Shown: in pieces, positions 1 through 5,415 of the stretch
How positions within the stretch are numbered: position 1 is the first letter of the stretch
How the letters are laid out: each line of letters begins with the position of its first letter
NCBI GenBank assembly: GCA_018817245.1
Contig: JAHIUG010000102.1
Span: 1-10,807, forward strand
Direction: 5' to 3'
DNA from: Patescibacteria group bacterium
GTDB taxonomy: Bacteria > Patescibacteriota > Patescibacteriia > 2-12-FULL-60-25
Length of the DNA: 10,807 nt
The notes under the pieces: generated by a model
What the model saw: only the letters and a program-made list of their open reading frames with translations
What the model was told of the DNA's origin: nothing
Databases searched by the model: none
Translations under genes and position numbers: made by a program

Positions 1-199
1 CAGCGTACCAGCTCTGAGATTTCTGAAGCGGATGTTTCCGTCCGCGATAGGTGAACGATGGTAGATCACTACGTGACATTGCTTCAAGCATAAACAATGA
101 AAAATGACCTTTCTTTTTATACAAATCAGAAACATCGCTCTTGTTCCATGCATGCGAGAGCGTCAATAGATTGATTGACGTTTTGACAGATGTGCGCAT
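1..199 (-). CDS. Hypothetical protein, 3' end beyond the left window edge
   Basis: An open frame runs leftward from an ATG at 199-197 to the window edge with no stop, giving 66 visible residues beginning MRTSVKTSINLLTLSHAWNK. The visible part is basic and polar, with no signal peptide or membrane segment. I recognise no family. The start is inferred as the first in-frame ATG downstream of the terminator at 227-272. A -10-like TAGAAT on the minus strand (215-220) would give a leader of about 10 nt, but no convincing -35 lies at the right distance. No Shine-Dalgarno is visible. The terminator separates it from the upstream minus-strand gene, so it is probably transcribed on its own. Three copies of ATTGACG (either orientation) at 161-167, 174-180 and 203-209 surround its first codons. 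Confidence 0.55.
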   Translation of the reverse strand, partial: MRTSVKTSINLLTLSHAWNKSDVSDLYKKKGHFSLFMLEAMSRSDLPSFTYRGRKHPLQKSQSWYA

Positions 200-226
200 A
201 TTATTGACGCCAACATTCTAACACAT

Positions 227-272
227 GGCAAAAAAATAAAGAGAGGTGCAAGCTTGGAAGCTAACACCTCTC
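227..272 (-). terminator. Rho-independent terminator of the 288-980 gene
   Basis: GAGAGGTG at 241-248 pairs with CACCTCTC at 265-272, and an inner AGCTT/AAGCT pair extends the stem around a tiny loop. Read on the minus strand, the hairpin is followed by a U-rich tract (complement of the A-run at 230-240). It lies just after the stop of the minus-strand gene at 288-980. Confidence 0.85.
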
Positions 273-287
273 ATAGAGAAGATTATG

Positions 288-980
288 TCACGTTTGAACA
301 GCGTGATTCTGAAAAAGACTAGTACCAGGCCGACAATGCGTCGAACGGTAATGAATTTCTATTGAAATCAAGCTCGAATACGAGAATATCTGCATGGTCC
401 TCGTGAGCGGATTCATGAGCCTTGCGAACCGTAGACGAAAAGGTAGCTCATTCTGCTCGATCATCTGCAAGAGCGACCCATTACGCGCATAACGCTCACC
501 CGCCTCAAAGGCAATGAGGAGTTGTATCGCGGCTTCGTGATGACGTACATATCGTCGCTTCAGCTCTCGGAAGATACGCTCAAAGCCGCCATTCTTGAGG
601 CTAGTCACAACCTCGTCGAACGCTTCGTCATCGGCATTCATAGCCCCCGTTGATGCGAGATGCGACTTAAGTTTGACAAAATCCATCTGTTCGAGCACTG
701 ACGCGTGCAGGAACGGATGTGTTTCCATGTCATCGATCGAACGTGTGAATGCATCTACCGCGAGTTGTAGATGCTGTAAGGTCGAGCGAAGCTCTTTGCG
801 AGAAACTCGCCAAATCTTGAAGGTCTGGATCTTGTCAGACTTGTTAAGCTCACCGATGAGTGCATCTTCGAGCATAGCATTGGATTCCATGAACTTCGCA
901 TATGCCAGCGAAACGGCTCGCGATAACCGAGTTGAACACTCGAGATTCTTCCCACACGGCTGATGATTGACTCCACCCAT
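288..980 (-). CDS. Hypothetical all-helical protein
   Basis: A 230-residue frame that I cannot assign to a family. It has no transmembrane segment or signal peptide. Much of residues 15-195 has a predicted-helical, amphipathic character with many charged residues, for example RKELRSTLQHLQLAVDAF and FERIFRELKRRYVRHHEAAI. The last ~25 residues are less regular. A terminator directly follows the stop and a tRNA unit lies upstream, so it looks monocistronic. No Shine-Dalgarno precedes the ATG at 980. A GATTGAC inverted pair (965-971 and 994-1000) brackets the start codon. A later Met (residue 31) is an alternative start. The reality of the gene rests on its length and on the well-placed terminator; function is unknown. 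Confidence 0.65.
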   Translation of the reverse strand: MGGVNHQPCGKNLECSTRLSRAVSLAYAKFMESNAMLEDALIGELNKSDKIQTFKIWRVSRKELRSTLQHLQLAVDAFTRSIDDMETHPFLHASVLEQMDFVKLKSHLASTGAMNADDEAFDEVVTSLKNGGFERIFRELKRRYVRHHEAAIQLLIAFEAGERYARNGSLLQMIEQNELPFRLRFARLMNPLTRTMQIFSYSSLISIEIHYRSTHCRPGTSLFQNHAVQT

Positions 981-1064
981 ATTTTTCTAATGTGTCAATC
1001 GTCTTAAATGAATGCTCAGAGCTCAACAAGAAACATTTGTTTCCACGAAACTGTTTTTATAAAA

Positions 1065-1095
1065 CAAAAACTGCGCAAAATTAGCGCGGTTTTTG
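1065..1095 (-). terminator. Terminator downstream of tRNA-Phe
   Basis: CAAAAAC plus GCGC (1065-1071, 1073-1076) pairs with GCGC plus GTTTTTG (1084-1087, 1089-1095) around a 7-nt loop. On the minus strand the hairpin begins 2 nt after the encoded CCA of tRNA-Phe and ends in a T-rich stretch. The one non-complementary position is a U-G wobble if read on the plus strand and a C-A mismatch on the minus strand. Confidence 0.7.
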
Positions 1096-1097
1096 TT

Positions 1098-1172
1098 TGG
1101 TGCCGAGGGTGAGAATTGAACTCACGACGCAAGGATTTTCAGTCCTTCGCTCTACCACTGAGCTACCTCGGC
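1098..1172 (-). tRNA. tRNA-Phe (GAA)
   Basis: The minus strand folds as a cloverleaf. The acceptor GCCGAGG pairs with CCTCGGC, followed by discriminator A and an encoded CCA (complement of 1098-1100). The anticodon stem AAGGA/TCCTT encloses the loop CTGAAAA, giving anticodon GAA. The T arm is GTGAG-TTCAATT-CTCAC. A promoter lies directly upstream and a hairpin terminator directly downstream, so this is a single-gene unit. Confidence 0.97.
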
Positions 1173-1188
1173 ATATATGCGAGATTCG

Positions 1189-1217
1189 ATCCTACACCGT
1201 TAAATTAAAAATGTCTA
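1189..1217 (-). promoter_or_regulatory. Promoter of tRNA-Phe
   Basis: On the minus strand, TAGACA (1212-1217, 5/6 match to TTGACA) and TAGGAT (1189-1194) are separated by exactly 17 nt and lie about 17 nt before the mature tRNA 5' end. The -35 box overlaps the stop codon of the MgtC-like gene. Confidence 0.65.
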
Positions 1218-1688
1218 TCTCTTTTTTCTTCTCAATAACCCGTAACCATTTTTCTCCTCTTCTGTACCCATTAACTTAGCATCAATAGGACCGAACACGA
1301 CAAGTAAAATTAGGATTAGAAGTGCTGTGATAAAGGCAGCTAAGTAAAATCCGAAACCAACTGCGATCCCAACACCTGCAACTGCCCATATAGTAGCTGC
1401 GGTAGTCAGCCCCCGCACGGAGCCTGATGCCTGGATGATGGCACCGGCGCCAAGAAAACCTATACCCTGAACAACGACAGACGCAATACGCGTAGGATCA
1501 GTTACATTCGGCCAATAGTTTGTAATCAACAAACCGGATATTGTCATTAATGCCGCGCTAAGACCTATGAGCGCGTTTGTTCGTACACCAGCGGGTTTGT
1601 GCTTAACCTCTCGTTCTATTCCAATGAGCCCAGAAAGCACCATTGCCACGACTAAACGAATTATTATTTCTTGTGTTGTCAGATCCAT
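1215..1688 (-). CDS. MgtC/SapB-family inner membrane protein
   Basis: A 157-residue polytopic membrane protein with family hallmarks. The N-terminal helix is followed by GLIGIEREVKHKPAGVRTNA (residues 20-39), then the helix IGLSAALMTISGLLITNYWP. The conserved block IASVVVQGIGFLGAGAII (68-85) leads into SVRGLTTAATIWAVAGVGI (90-108). About five hydrophobic segments are visible (roughly 7-26, 37-57, 68-85, 94-111, 114-133) before a charged tail, EEEKNGYGLLRRKKR. The long C-terminal soluble domain of Salmonella MgtC is absent, as in many short homologues. The family is linked to Mg2+ limitation, acid tolerance and membrane-potential control; its exact activity here is not known. No Shine-Dalgarno precedes the ATG at 1688, and the predicted leader is about 10 nt. 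It is divergent from the surface-protein gene across a shared promoter region with an inverted repeat. Confidence 0.9.
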   Translation of the reverse strand: MDLTTQEIIIRLVVAMVLSGLIGIEREVKHKPAGVRTNALIGLSAALMTISGLLITNYWPNVTDPTRIASVVVQGIGFLGAGAIIQASGSVRGLTTAATIWAVAGVGIAVGFGFYLAAFITALLILILLVVFGPIDAKLMGTEEEKNGYGLLRRKKR

Positions 1689-1705
1689 AGAAATATTTCA
1701 ACAAA

Positions 1706-1723
1706 ATGATATCGTGATATCAT
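1706..1723. promoter_or_regulatory. Candidate operator: perfect 18-bp inverted repeat
   Basis: ATGATATC-GT-GATATCAT forms two perfect 8-nt arms with a 2-nt spacer. It covers the predicted -10 of the minus-strand MgtC-like promoter and overlaps the -35 of the divergent plus-strand promoter. A dimeric repressor bound here could control both genes. No regulator gene is nearby, so the binding protein is unknown. Confidence 0.45.
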
Positions 1724-1734
1724 ATATGCTGCAA
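1706..1734 (-). promoter_or_regulatory. Promoter of the MgtC-like gene
   Basis: Minus-strand TTGCAG (1729-1734) and TATCAT (1706-1711) are spaced 17 nt apart. The predicted start of transcription is near 1699, about 10 nt before the ATG at 1688. The -10 box lies within the left arm of the 18-bp inverted repeat. Confidence 0.55.
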
Positions 1735-1742
1735 CCTATATT
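1714..1742 (+). promoter_or_regulatory. Promoter of the surface-protein gene
   Basis: GTGATA (1714-1719, 4/6) and TATATT (1737-1742, 5/6) are separated by 17 nt. Transcription would start near 1749, only about 7-8 nt before the ATG at 1757, so the mRNA would be nearly leaderless. Confidence 0.5.
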
Positions 1743-1756
1743 TTGCCTCATGGTTT

Positions 1757-4417
1757 ATGAATAAGAGAGGTCAGAAGAAAAAAAAGACAGAAACATCCAA
1801 TAAGGCTCGACCAAAAAAAGTTTTCAGTCGCCTAAAGTTTGCGCCTTTTATTTTTTTAGCTCCTGCATTATTTACATATTTCCTTTTGCTCAGCTCGACT
1901 GATACCGGCCAAAATTGGCTCACAGATTGGGATTACAGACAATCTTTTGTGATCACAAATTCTACAGCCAGTGAACTGACTAACTACCAAGTTTCAACCA
2001 CCATTGATACTCAAACAATTATTTCCGCCAGTAGGATGCAGAGTGATTGTGATGATATTAGATTTACGGATTCAGACGGTTCCACGCTGCTGGATTTTTG
2101 GATCGAGTCTGGCTGCAATTCCGCCTCAACTATCATCTGGGTCAAAGTTTCTTCTATCGCAGCTTCATCTTCAACAAATATTTATTTTTATTACGGAAAC
2201 AGCGATGCTTCGAGTGGAGAAGCAGCATACACAGATGCCATGGGGCCGTATACTGAAAATTTGGTAACCGGGAGCCCGGGTTGGGCGCGACGAGCAGAGC
2301 AGGGTTCTTTGGTTTATGATAACAAAATGTGGATTTTTGGTGGTGGAGATGAATTGGATAATTTTTATAATGATGTTTGGTATTCCACAGATGGCATAAC
2401 CTGGACTGAAGCCACGTCCTCAGCGGGCTGGACAACAAGATATGGTATGGGTGTTGTGGAATTTGATAACAAGATGTGGTTATACGGCGGATATAAGTAT
2501 TCAGGAGATTATAGAAACGATGTTTGGTATTCCACAGATGGCATAACCTGGACTGAAGCCACGTCCTCAGCGGCTTGGCTTCCAAGATTGCGACACGGTG
2601 CTTTGGTTTATGATAATAAAATGTGGGTGCTCGGCGGCTTTAGGTCAGGTCCGATTTATAAGAATGATGTTTGGTATTCCACAGATGGCATAACCTGGAC
2701 TGAAGCCACGTCCTCAGCGGCTTGGGCCGGAAGAGAGGCTGCAGAGGCTCTTGTATATGATAATAAGATGTGGGTGATTGGTGGAAATCAATCAGCTACA
2801 TTTTTTAATGATGTTTGGTACTCAACGGATGGCATCACTTGGACTGAGGCCACGTCTTCAGCTGCTTGGGTACCCACACATCGTGGCAAAACCTCAGCTG
2901 TATTCAATGACAGAATGTGGATCCTCGGATCTGAGGTTGAGGCTTGGTTTTCTACGGATGGCATCACTTGGACTGAGGCCACGTCTTCAGTAAGTTGGCC
3001 ACAACTCTCACAGGGCGTAGCTGTTTATCAAGATAAAATTTGGATCATAGGAGGATATGATCTTGATACTTCAGCAGTCGTAGACGACGTTTATAATTTT
3101 GCATATAGAAATCTTACATCTCCAGAACCGAGTGCGACCAGCGGATCTACAGCTCTAGTCTCTCCAACAATTGAATCTTACGATGTTCAACCCAGAAGCA
3201 TTGGTTTAGCTTGGGCTACATCAACATATCCTGCTGGGACTACTTTTTACGCAAATAATTCTACATTGGATACAAATTCAAGCTGGATTGATAGCAACGG
3301 TTACATATTCGAAGAGTTGATATGCGAAACAGATTATGAATTCCAGATTAAGGCACAGAACAGTGGGACTGAAAGCGCGTATAGCGCAACATCAACTATA
3401 AGCACAGCGACTTGTCCGGGTGCACCTGCAGCACCACCGTCACCACCAACCGGAGATTTTTGGGTCTGGATTAATAATGGTGATGAGACGACTACCAGTT
3501 CAACAGTCACGCTCACACTGGATGGCGGGACGGATGTCGAATACATGACAATTTCCAATGTCTCGGATTTCAGTGATCCAGAAGCGGAAAATTATCAAAT
3601 TCCATATGTCACTTCTACAGAATGGGATTTGTGTATGGGTATTGATTCGTGCGAAGAAGGTACTTATTCGGTCTATGTAAAATTTTTAACGGCTTATGGA
3701 TTGGCGTCTGAAATTATCTTTGATGGTATTTATTATGGTACGACAACACAGGCTGAAGTGAGTGTTCCGACTCCTGAAGAACCTACTACCGAACCTGAGC
3801 CTGAAATTGAAACGTCGGACGTCGGACTGCGGACGCCGGACGAACAAGTACCAGAACCCGAACCAGAGCTCGCGATTTCTTGTCCTTATTTTGTCACGCC
3901 TGCTGAATTAGGTGATAAAAATGAGGAAGTTTCTAAGATTCAGAAATTCTTAGCAGATCAAGGATTATTTTCGGGTGTCATTACAGGTATATATGACGGC
4001 CCTACTTTTGCGGCTGTAAAAGTATTTCAAGATAAATATACGGAAGATATTTTATATCCGTGGGGATTGAGTCAATCAACTGGCTGGTGGTATATCACCA
4101 CTATAAACAAAGCAAACGAACTTCTTGGATGCAAAGATGCGATGCCTGAGAATTTATGTCCTTATTTCACAAAATATTTAAATTATGGTGACAAGGATCG
4201 CGAAGTATTTAAGGTGCAACAGTTCTTAATGGAACAAGAATTATTCTTTAACGAAATCAACGGCATCTTTGATTATTTTACGCTTAATGCAGTAAGGGAA
4301 TTCCAGGTGAAATATTTTAATGAAATTTTAAAACCTTGGGGACTTACTAAAAGCACAGGTTCTTGGTATATCACTACAATTAAAAAAGCCAATGAGTTAA
4401 TGGAATGCGAGAAATAA
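1757..4417 (+). CDS. Secreted DUF2341/kelch/peptidoglycan-binding surface protein
   Basis: An 886-residue envelope protein. A Lys/Arg-rich start and hydrophobic segment (about 28-46) look like a signal anchor. Next is a DUF2341-type domain (about 55-155: WDYRQSFVITN, then IIWVKV and NIYFYYGN). A six-bladed kelch-like propeller (about 174-450) has six DNKMWxxGG-type strands and five YSTDGITWTEATSS motifs. A fibronectin-III-like domain (about 468-553), another beta-rich domain (about 567-660) and a Pro/Glu-rich linker (about 668-705) follow. Two C-terminal peptidoglycan-binding-1-like modules (709-792, 801-884) each start CPYF and end in Cys, so each may be closed by a disulfide. Likely role: cell-wall-bound adhesin or binding protein; ligand unknown. 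No Shine-Dalgarno is visible. It is divergent from the MgtC-like gene. A heptamer tandem repeat encodes part of the linker. Confidence 0.9.
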   Translation: MNKRGQKKKKTETSNKARPKKVFSRLKFAPFIFLAPALFTYFLLLSSTDTGQNWLTDWDYRQSFVITNSTASELTNYQVSTTIDTQTIISASRMQSDCDDIRFTDSDGSTLLDFWIESGCNSASTIIWVKVSSIAASSSTNIYFYYGNSDASSGEAAYTDAMGPYTENLVTGSPGWARRAEQGSLVYDNKMWIFGGGDELDNFYNDVWYSTDGITWTEATSSAGWTTRYGMGVVEFDNKMWLYGGYKYSGDYRNDVWYSTDGITWTEATSSAAWLPRLRHGALVYDNKMWVLGGFRSGPIYKNDVWYSTDGITWTEATSSAAWAGREAAEALVYDNKMWVIGGNQSATFFNDVWYSTDGITWTEATSSAAWVPTHRGKTSAVFNDRMWILGSEVEAWFSTDGITWTEATSSVSWPQLSQGVAVYQDKIWIIGGYDLDTSAVVDDVYNFAYRNLTSPEPSATSGSTALVSPTIESYDVQPRSIGLAWATSTYPAGTTFYANNSTLDTNSSWIDSNGYIFEELICETDYEFQIKAQNSGTESAYSATSTISTATCPGAPAAPPSPPTGDFWVWINNGDETTTSSTVTLTLDGGTDVEYMTISNVSDFSDPEAENYQIPYVTSTEWDLCMGIDSCEEGTYSVYVKFLTAYGLASEIIFDGIYYGTTTQAEVSVPTPEEPTTEPEPEIETSDVGLRTPDEQVPEPEPELAISCPYFVTPAELGDKNEEVSKIQKFLADQGLFSGVITGIYDGPTFAAVKVFQDKYTEDILYPWGLSQSTGWWYITTINKANELLGCKDAMPENLCPYFTKYLNYGDKDREVFKVQQFLMEQELFFNEINGIFDYFTLNAVREFQVKYFNEILKPWGLTKSTGSWYITTIKKANELMECEK
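2372..2990 (+). repeat. Near-identical DNA repeats encoding kelch blades
   Basis: A 55-nt segment, from GATGTTTGG to CAGCGG, is identical at 2372-2426, 2519-2573 and 2666-2720, spaced exactly 147 nt (49 codons). A fourth copy at 2810-2864 is diverged. It shares 37 nt (2825-2861) exactly with a fifth, shorter copy (2954-2990). The two sub-groups (copies 1-3 and 4-5) suggest two separate rounds of duplication or gene conversion within the propeller. Confidence 0.9.
3814..3841 (+). repeat. Heptanucleotide tandem repeat (GYCGGAC)4 within coding sequence
   Basis: Four units are seen: GTCGGAC, GTCGGAC, TGCGGAC and GCCGGAC. They encode SDVGLRTPD in the Pro/Glu-rich linker of the surface protein. 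The same unit recurs in hflX at 9993-10020. Confidence 0.8.
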
Positions 4418-4446
4418 AGTTTAATTCATTCCAGTACCTGAGAGAT

Positions 4447-4478
4447 AAAAAAAGACCGCTATCAAACGATCTTTTTTT
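4447..4478 (-). terminator. Bidirectional terminator between the surface protein and tRNA-Pro
   Basis: A 7-A run, GACCG (4454-4458), an 8-nt loop, CGATC (4467-4471) and a 7-T run form a symmetric hairpin. On the minus strand every stem position pairs (one G-U) and it directly follows tRNA-Pro. On the plus strand it lies about 30 nt after the surface-protein stop with one mismatch, so it probably serves both. Confidence 0.8.
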
Positions 4479-4553
4479 GGTCGGGCCAGTGGGACTCGAA
4501 CCCACGGCCTCCTCGTCCCAAACGAGGCGCGCTACCAACTGCGCCATAGCCCG
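4478..4553 (-). tRNA. tRNA-Pro (TGG)
   Basis: On the minus strand the acceptor CGGGCTA pairs with TGGCCCG (one G-U), followed by A and an encoded CCA (complement of 4478-4480). The anticodon stem CCTCG/CGAGG holds the loop TTTGGGA, giving anticodon TGG. The T arm is GTGGG-TTCGAGT-CCCAC. It is transcribed divergently from tRNA-Gly. Confidence 0.97.
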
Positions 4554-4568
4554 ATATTGAGTCAGAAA

Positions 4569-4597
4569 ATACTACTATATTTTCATATATTTGTCGA
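4569..4597 (-). promoter_or_regulatory. Promoter of tRNA-Pro
   Basis: Minus-strand TCGACA (4592-4597, 5/6) and TAGTAT (4569-4574) are spaced 17 nt apart, about 15 nt upstream of the mature tRNA 5' end at 4553. Confidence 0.6.
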
Positions 4598-4606
4598 GGT
4601 CCAGTC

Positions 4607-4635
4607 TTGCATCTTTCTTTGTTTTGATCTAATAT
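4607..4635 (+). promoter_or_regulatory. Promoter of tRNA-Gly
   Basis: TTGCAT (4607-4612) and TAATAT (4630-4635) are spaced 17 nt apart; the -10 ends 21 nt before the tRNA 5' end. The -35 is weaker (3/6), but the spacing matches the other tRNA promoters in this window. Confidence 0.5.
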
Positions 4636-4656
4636 TCGGTCTAGAAATAAATGCAT

Positions 4657-4731
4657 GCGGGTATCGTATAGTGGCTATTATGCTAGCCTTCCAAGCTGGA
4701 GAGGCGGGTTCGATTCCCGCTACCCGCTCCA
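4657..4731 (+). tRNA. tRNA-Gly (TCC)
   Basis: The acceptor GCGGGTA pairs with TACCCGC, followed by discriminator T and an encoded CCA (4729-4731). The anticodon stem CTAGC/GCTGG holds the loop CTTCCAA, giving anticodon TCC. The T arm is GCGGG-TTCGATT-CCCGC. It is the only plus-strand tRNA here and has its own terminator 9 nt downstream. Confidence 0.96.
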
Positions 4732-4739
4732 AACAGAAT

Positions 4740-4761
4740 ATTCCCTACCAGGGAATTTTTT
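4740..4761 (+). terminator. Terminator of tRNA-Gly
   Basis: TTCCCT (4741-4746) pairs with AGGGAA (4750-4755) around a 3-nt loop and is followed by six T residues (4756-4761). Confidence 0.85.
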
Positions 4762-4766
4762 GTATT

Positions 4767-4796
4767 AAAAAACCTCGGATACAACCGAGATTTTTT
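4767..4796 (-). terminator. Terminator of tRNA-Ile
   Basis: CTCGG (4774-4778) pairs with CCGAG (4785-4789). A-runs at 4767-4772 and T-runs at 4791-4796 flank it, so it can act in either direction. On the minus strand it directly follows tRNA-Ile. With the preceding hairpin it separates the convergent Gly and Ile units. Confidence 0.8.
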
Positions 4797-4798
4797 AA

Positions 4799-4875
4799 TG
4801 GTGCGCGTGGATGGACTCGAACCATCGACCTTCACATTATCAGTGTGACGCTCTAACCAGCTGAGCTACACGCGC
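4799..4875 (-). tRNA. tRNA-Ile (GAT)
   Basis: On the minus strand the acceptor GCGCGTG pairs with CACGCGC, followed by A and an encoded CCA (complement of 4799-4801). The anticodon stem TCACA/TGTGA holds the loop CTGATAA, giving anticodon GAT. The T arm is GATGG-TTCGAGT-CCATC. It stands alone, not in an rRNA operon. Confidence 0.97.
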
Positions 4876-4887
4876 ATAACTGGACGG

Positions 4888-4916
4888 ATTGTAGCGCAAT
4901 TTTACTTTGTTGACAA
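4888..4916 (-). promoter_or_regulatory. Promoter of tRNA-Ile
   Basis: Minus-strand TTGTCA (4911-4916, 5/6) and TACAAT (4888-4893, 5/6) are spaced 17 nt apart, 12 nt before the tRNA 5' end. This is the best sigma70-like promoter in the window. It sits in the 52-nt gap after the protease gene. Confidence 0.8.
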
Positions 4917-4927
4917 GGGTTCATCCG

Positions 4928-5338
4928 CTACAGAAACGGACCCAATACTTCATCTCTTTTCAACAACGCCACATTCTTTTTATACTGCCGCCAGAATGAT
5001 GGATGATGAATCCTATACACCATGCGAAACCAAGACAAGTAATAACGTGGTGGCTTCTGATGATGTGCAAGCTCGTGACAGGCAACGCGTAAAATCGCGC
5101 CCAATTTACGTGGCCTCATTGTACGCGGTGTATACAGATCAACAGTGATGCTTTTTTCCCCAAGCTTTGTATAACCTTGATTATAAGATCGTAACTTAGC
5201 AGTTCCTCGCGCTCGTCGACGAAGCGGCCGTAGTTCAAATCCATTCATCCCCAGCATGTGACAAGAGCGATGAAATAAATGCTCTACGTGAGCTTCGTGA
5301 CGAGGATCGATTATGTCGGACATATTAGTATCTGTCAT
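4928..5338 (-). CDS. SprT-like zinc metalloprotease, small
   Basis: A 136-residue basic protein carrying the zincin motif HELAH at residues 88-92 (ligands H88 and H92, catalytic E89). A further His pair at 111-112 in RIHHPSFWRQYK resembles the third-ligand region of SprT/YgjP-like peptidases (His followed by a short gap and F/W). The middle part, EKSITVDLYTPRTMRPRKLG, fits the strand and helix before the active-site helix. There is no signal peptide, so it is probably cytoplasmic; the substrate is unknown, and related SprT-like enzymes act on DNA-protein crosslinks. Length is close to that of minimal SprT-like domains. The first ATG (5338) lies inside the terminal repeat of the element at 5333-5410. 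The second ATG (residue 6, 5323) may be the real start. Neither has a well-spaced Shine-Dalgarno. Confidence 0.75.
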   Translation of the reverse strand: MTDTNMSDIIDPRHEAHVEHLFHRSCHMLGMNGFELRPLRRRARGTAKLRSYNQGYTKLGEKSITVDLYTPRTMRPRKLGAILRVACHELAHHQKPPRYYLSWFRMVYRIHHPSFWRQYKKNVALLKRDEVLGPFL

Positions 5339-5410
5339 CCTCGCGGATGCGGGGAACCAGCTTAATAGGTGCTGGATCCCGCAACTGTTAGATGCATGTG
5401 CTGGATGACA
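5333..5410. repeat. 78-bp element with terminal inverted repeats TGTCATCC/GGATGACA
   Basis: TGTCATCC at 5333-5340 is the exact inverse of GGATGACA at 5403-5410, and inner CAGC/GCTG segments extend the symmetry. The left part, with CGCGGATGCGGGG, resembles small dispersed intergenic repeats found in many bacterial genomes. It fills the gap between hppA and the protease gene and overlaps the first codons of the latter. As a hairpin it could also attenuate hppA read-through. Confidence 0.65.
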
Positions 5411-5415
5411 AAATG

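Noticed and set aside
595..963. Plus-strand 122-residue open frame opposite the 288-980 gene
   Set aside because: Ser/Arg/Cys-rich composition and exact antisense position mark it as a shadow of the minus-strand gene, which has a matching terminator.
2154..2585. Minus-strand 143-residue open frame with internal repeats
   Set aside because: Its repeated peptides (LRTWLQSRLCHLWNTKH) are the antisense reading of the kelch DNA repeats in the surface-protein gene.
4557..4856. Plus-strand 99-residue open frame and the 4462-4656 minus-strand frame
   Set aside because: Both run through tRNA genes, promoters and terminators.
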